DNA of 6,779 bases, taken from NCBI GenBank assembly GCA_049662565.1, contig JBATBW010000117.1, positions 1 through 6,779 on the forward strand, written 5' to 3'. The notes under the pieces were generated by a model that searched no databases, was not told the origin of the DNA, and saw nothing but the letters and a program-made list of their open reading frames with translations. This document shows positions 3,887 through 6,779 of this stretch, piece by piece (position 1 is the first letter of the stretch; every line of letters starts with the position of its first letter). The stretch is from JBATBW01 sp049662565 (GTDB lineage Bacteria; Bacillota_I; Bacilli_A; Erysipelotrichales; Erysipelotrichaceae). A program made the translations under genes and the position numbers.

Positions 3887-6779
3887 CTATTCCACACTCT
3901 TTAATGATTCAATCATCTTAATTCCTCGAAGTTTTTTAGCCATTGTAAAATTGATTAATAAAGAGAAACCAATTGTTATCAGTAATGCATATACTAAACT
4001 CATCGGTTTTACTAATCGGCCAAACATAACATAATCCATTTCCACTAGTAACATAATATACCGGTGCAAAATAATACCTAATCCTAAGCCAACCACACCA
4101 CCAATGATTGACAACAATAGATTTTCTCTAAAGATATAATTTTTAACTTCTTTATTATTGAAACCTAATACTTTCAATGTTGCGATCTCTCTTTGTCTTT
4201 CACTTAAATTTACATTTGTTAAGTTTGATAAAACAACAAACGCCAATAAGCCCGCACTTACTACTAAGACAATGACTATTATATTTAAACCACTTACCAT
4301 ATTATCAAAATTCTCAATTAATGGCGCAAAGAAATTAAAACTATTTATATTCTTATTATCTGCTAGAGCTTGTTGAACAACATCAGTATTGTCACTACTA
4401 ATTAATACAACATTATCGGTATTTTTAAAACCAAATATTTGTTGATAGTAATTGCTTGTCATATATACATGATGTTGAACATACATTTCAAATATGTCAT
4501 TGACTAATACCTCTTTAACAATTCCATTTTGACTTTCAACATTTATTTTATCGCCTTTTTTAACATCTAATAATTCACCCATTTTCTTACTAATAATTAC
4601 CCCATTATTATTTAGATTGATAGTTTCGTGAGTTCGATCTTTTCGAATAACATTAAATTCTTGTGCTTGCTTATCGTCATCAAAAACTAAGACAGATGCC
4701 ACTTCTTCATTACCACCTTTATTAACTTTACTTGAGTAACCTGTCAATAATGCACTCTTTTTAACTTCTTCAATATTTTTAATTTGTTGGTAGCTATCTT
4801 CTATTTTTTCGATAGATAAATCGTCTTTTAATGAAATCATACCATCATATTTATATATTGTCTTAAATTGCACATCAATCACTTCGGTGATAGAATCTTT
4901 TATACCAAATCCTGCAACTAACAATGCGCTACATCCCGCAACTCCAATAATTGTCATAAAGAAACGTTTTTTGTATCTAAAAATATTCCTTGCGGTCACT
5001 TTGGAACTAAATGAAAAGCGATTCCAAATTATAGTAACTCTTTCTAATAAAATTTTCTTACCCATAGATGGCGCTTTTGGCCTTAATAATTGACTTGCTA
5101 CTTCTTTAGTATTGCTTAATACAGCATAATAAGTAATACCTAATATTAAGATTACAAACCCGATAATTGCGATAAAAATCATTAACCAAGGAATTGTATA
5201 ACTAACCGGTGGTAAGACAAACATCATGTTCCAAGCATTATAAATTACACTAGGGAATACAAACATTCCGATTACACTACCAAATATTCCGCCGACAACA
5301 CTAGCTAAACCCGCATAGATTAAGTACTTCTTCGAACAACTTAATTTAGTATACCCTAAAGCCCTTAATGTGCCAATTTGTCCTCTTTGTTCATCGACCA
5401 TTCTTGTCATGGTAGTTAAACAAACTAAAGCCGCTACTAAGAAGAAAAACACTGGGAAAATAGCTGCAATCGCCTTCATTTGACCAATAGTATCATGGAA
5501 AGTAGTAATTCCATATATTTCTTTATGTGTTAAAATTGTCCACTTACCATTCTCTAACTTAGCAATATCCGCTTCTGCTTTCTTCAACTCTTTTAAGGCG
5601 TTGTTTAATTCAAATTTTCCTTTTTCTAATTCTTCTTTACCCGTGATTAATTGTCTTTTGCCAGATTCTATTTGCTTTTGCGCCTTGTCCATTTCTAATT
5701 CTATATTTTCTTTTTGTTTAATTAATTCTTTTTTTGATTGAACTATCCGCGCACCAGCTTCATCTAACGCAGTTTTACTATACTTTAATGACCCTTCTTT
5801 GGATTTTATTTCATTGTCGATATCATTTATCGCTTTTTCTTTTTCCTTAATCTTATTATTAAGTTGTTCACTATTGCTTACACCATAAATCTTTAAACTA
5901 TCAAATATTTGCATTTTTTGGTCTAATAGTCCTTGTTTCTCTTTTTTTAGAAATTCAATTTCTATCTTTAAGTTACTAATTTTAGTAATTTGATCAGGTG
6001 TTGGATTCGCAATTTGTAACAATACAATTAATTCCTCTTGTTTACTTATTATTAAATTATCTTTTTCATTTATTTGTTTATCAATTTCAATTATTTGTTT
6101 TTGTTTTTCATTTAATACTTGTAAATCTTTTTGATGCCCTGATTTTTGTTTTTCCAAAGCCGGTTTAGTTACTTGATAGAACTTATCATTTTCCACTTGC
6201 CAATAAACCGTGGCTTTATCCAACATTTTCTCCGCTTCACTAATTTGTGTTTCCCCTTGAGCCATCATTTTATCCAAAGTTTCTCTTTGGGTTTTTAGTT
6301 GGGTTTCCCCTTCTCTAATTTTTATTTCGCTTTCTTTAATTTTGTCTTCGTTTGTCTCAATTTCTTTAACACCATTATTATATTTATCTAATCCTTCTTG
6401 GTATTTGTCTTTTGCTTCTTTTATTATTTTATCAGCCCGAACTTTTTCTTGAGCAATTGCTAGTTGAGATACTTCCTGCTTACCTTTGTCGATTAAATTA
6501 GCATACTCATCATTAAATGCATTTAGTTTTTTCGCATCCTTTAATACAACTGCCGCATAAGTATAAATATCGCTTTTAAAACTATCTTCTTTCATATAGA
6601 AATATGAAGACAAATTTTTATTATTTAAAGTACTATTGCCTTTAGCTTGATTAAGATATTCGTTCGTATCCACTAAACCAACAACTACTACTTCATCTAC
6701 TAACAAATGATCATTTAAATCATCTCTACTTAATTTTATTCGGTCACCAATTTTGTAATGGTTGTACAACTGACCACCT
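3887..6779 (-). CDS. FtsX/MacB-type ABC transporter permease with long coiled-coil extracytoplasmic insert (5' end outside window)
   Basis: The frame is open to the right edge, so the start and probably the first membrane helix are missing. Residue numbers count from Leu at 6769 as residue 1. Residues 1-85 look like the end of a MacB-like extracytoplasmic domain (IGDRIKL and VVVVGLVD). Residues about 85-405 are a charged Lys/Glu/Gln-rich coiled coil with motifs such as GKEELEKGKFEL. Membrane segments fall near 432-454, 482-504, 528-550, 602-622, 827-848, 884-905 and 924-945. Two FtsX cytoplasmic motifs are visible: DEQRGQIGTLRALGY (459-473) and SERQREIATLKVLGF (856-870). A second extracytoplasmic domain spans about 625-820. 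This is the COG0577 type of permease, in which two FtsX domains lie in one chain; these work with a separate LolD/MacB-like ATPase, not seen here and probably upstream. Transport or mechanotransmission roles are both known for FtsX-fold proteins; the substrate is unknown. A terminator follows 105 bases downstream. Confidence 0.88.
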   Translation of the reverse strand, partial: GGQLYNHYKIGDRIKLSRDDLNDHLLVDEVVVVGLVDTNEYLNQAKGNSTLNNKNLSSYFYMKEDSFKSDIYTYAAVVLKDAKKLNAFNDEYANLIDKGKQEVSQLAIAQEKVRADKIIKEAKDKYQEGLDKYNNGVKEIETNEDKIKESEIKIREGETQLKTQRETLDKMMAQGETQISEAEKMLDKATVYWQVENDKFYQVTKPALEKQKSGHQKDLQVLNEKQKQIIEIDKQINEKDNLIISKQEELIVLLQIANPTPDQITKISNLKIEIEFLKKEKQGLLDQKMQIFDSLKIYGVSNSEQLNNKIKEKEKAINDIDNEIKSKEGSLKYSKTALDEAGARIVQSKKELIKQKENIELEMDKAQKQIESGKRQLITGKEELEKGKFELNNALKELKKAEADIAKLENGKWTILTHKEIYGITTFHDTIGQMKAIAAIFPVFFFLVAALVCLTTMTRMVDEQRGQIGTLRALGYTKLSCSKKYLIYAGLASVVGGIFGSVIGMFVFPSVIYNAWNMMFVLPPVSYTIPWLMIFIAIIGFVILILGITYYAVLSNTKEVASQLLRPKAPSMGKKILLERVTIIWNRFSFSSKVTARNIFRYKKRFFMTIIGVAGCSALLVAGFGIKDSITEVIDVQFKTIYKYDGMISLKDDLSIEKIEDSYQQIKNIEEVKKSALLTGYSSKVNKGGNEEVASVLVFDDDKQAQEFNVIRKDRTHETINLNNNGVIISKKMGELLDVKKGDKINVESQNGIVKEVLVNDIFEMYVQHHVYMTSNYYQQIFGFKNTDNVVLISSDNTDVVQQALADNKNINSFNFFAPLIENFDNMVSGLNIIVIVLVVSAGLLAFVVLSNLTNVNLSERQREIATLKVLGFNNKEVKNYIFRENLLLSIIGGVVGLGLGIILHRYIMLLVEMDYVMFGRLVKPMSLVYALLITIGFSLLINFTMAKKLRGIKMIESLKSVE

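Noticed and set aside
4158..4376. Plus-strand ORF of 72 codons opposite the permease C-terminal part.
   Set aside because: It is the antisense shadow of a conserved membrane-protein gene, with no independent support.
4913..4920. TGCAACTA, a second copy of one arm of the nrdG dyad.
   Set aside because: It is a single half-site inside the permease coding sequence without a partner arm, so an 8-base chance match is the simplest explanation.
4887..5093. Plus-strand ORF of 68 codons opposite the middle of the permease.
   Set aside because: It is the antisense shadow of a conserved FtsX-domain region, with no family resemblance or ribosome binding site.
6767..6779. TTG at 6769-6767 preceded by AGGTGG as a possible true start of the ABC permease.
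   Set aside because: The frame stays open to the right edge (Gly-Gly-Gln-Leu). The residues after the TTG begin in the middle of a MacB-like extracytoplasmic domain, with the usual first membrane helix missing. An internal leucine in a gene cut by the window is far more likely.

Overview
The window is AT-rich bacterial DNA (G+C well under 40% by eye) and every convincing gene reads on the minus strand. Standard-code TGG tryptophan codons, AGGAG/AAGGTG-type ribosome binding sites, short rho-independent terminators and the gene families all point to a low-GC Bacillota. The class III ribonucleotide reductase genes imply an anaerobic or facultative lifestyle. An Erysipelotrichia-like or related lineage would fit, but the sequence alone does not settle the genus.

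In the direction of transcription (right to left): (1) 6779-3887 is the 3' part of a large FtsX/MacB-type ABC transporter permease with a coiled-coil extracytoplasmic insert of about 320 residues. It enters from outside the window, so its N-terminus is missing. (2) 3886-3586 is an intergenic stretch of about 300 bases with an unexplained inverted repeat, a strong terminator for the permease transcript, and weak promoter candidates for the next genes. (3) 3585-1569 is a two-gene unit, a MATE-family exporter overlapping by 17 bp a RelP/RelQ-type small alarmone synthetase. It ends in a terminator whose 5' arm lies inside the last codons of the synthetase. (4) 1548-1 is the anaerobic ribonucleotide reductase operon. 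It has a near-consensus sigma-A promoter, a perfect 18-bp dyad just downstream of the predicted start site, a gene encoding a MarR-type DNA-binding domain fused to an NrdG-type radical SAM activase, and 12 bp later the start of nrdD, which runs off the left edge.

The most interesting object is the MarR-NrdG fusion with the dyad directly in front of it. The layout suggests that one polypeptide both makes the glycyl radical on NrdD and represses its own nrdG-nrdD operon, so the oxygen-sensitive [4Fe-4S]/SAM domain could serve as a sensor for the attached repressor. The fusion, promoter and dyad are seen in the sequence; the regulatory circuit is inference. The MATE-synthetase pairing is a second, lesser point of interest. 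No tRNA, rRNA, CRISPR array or insertion sequence was recognised.
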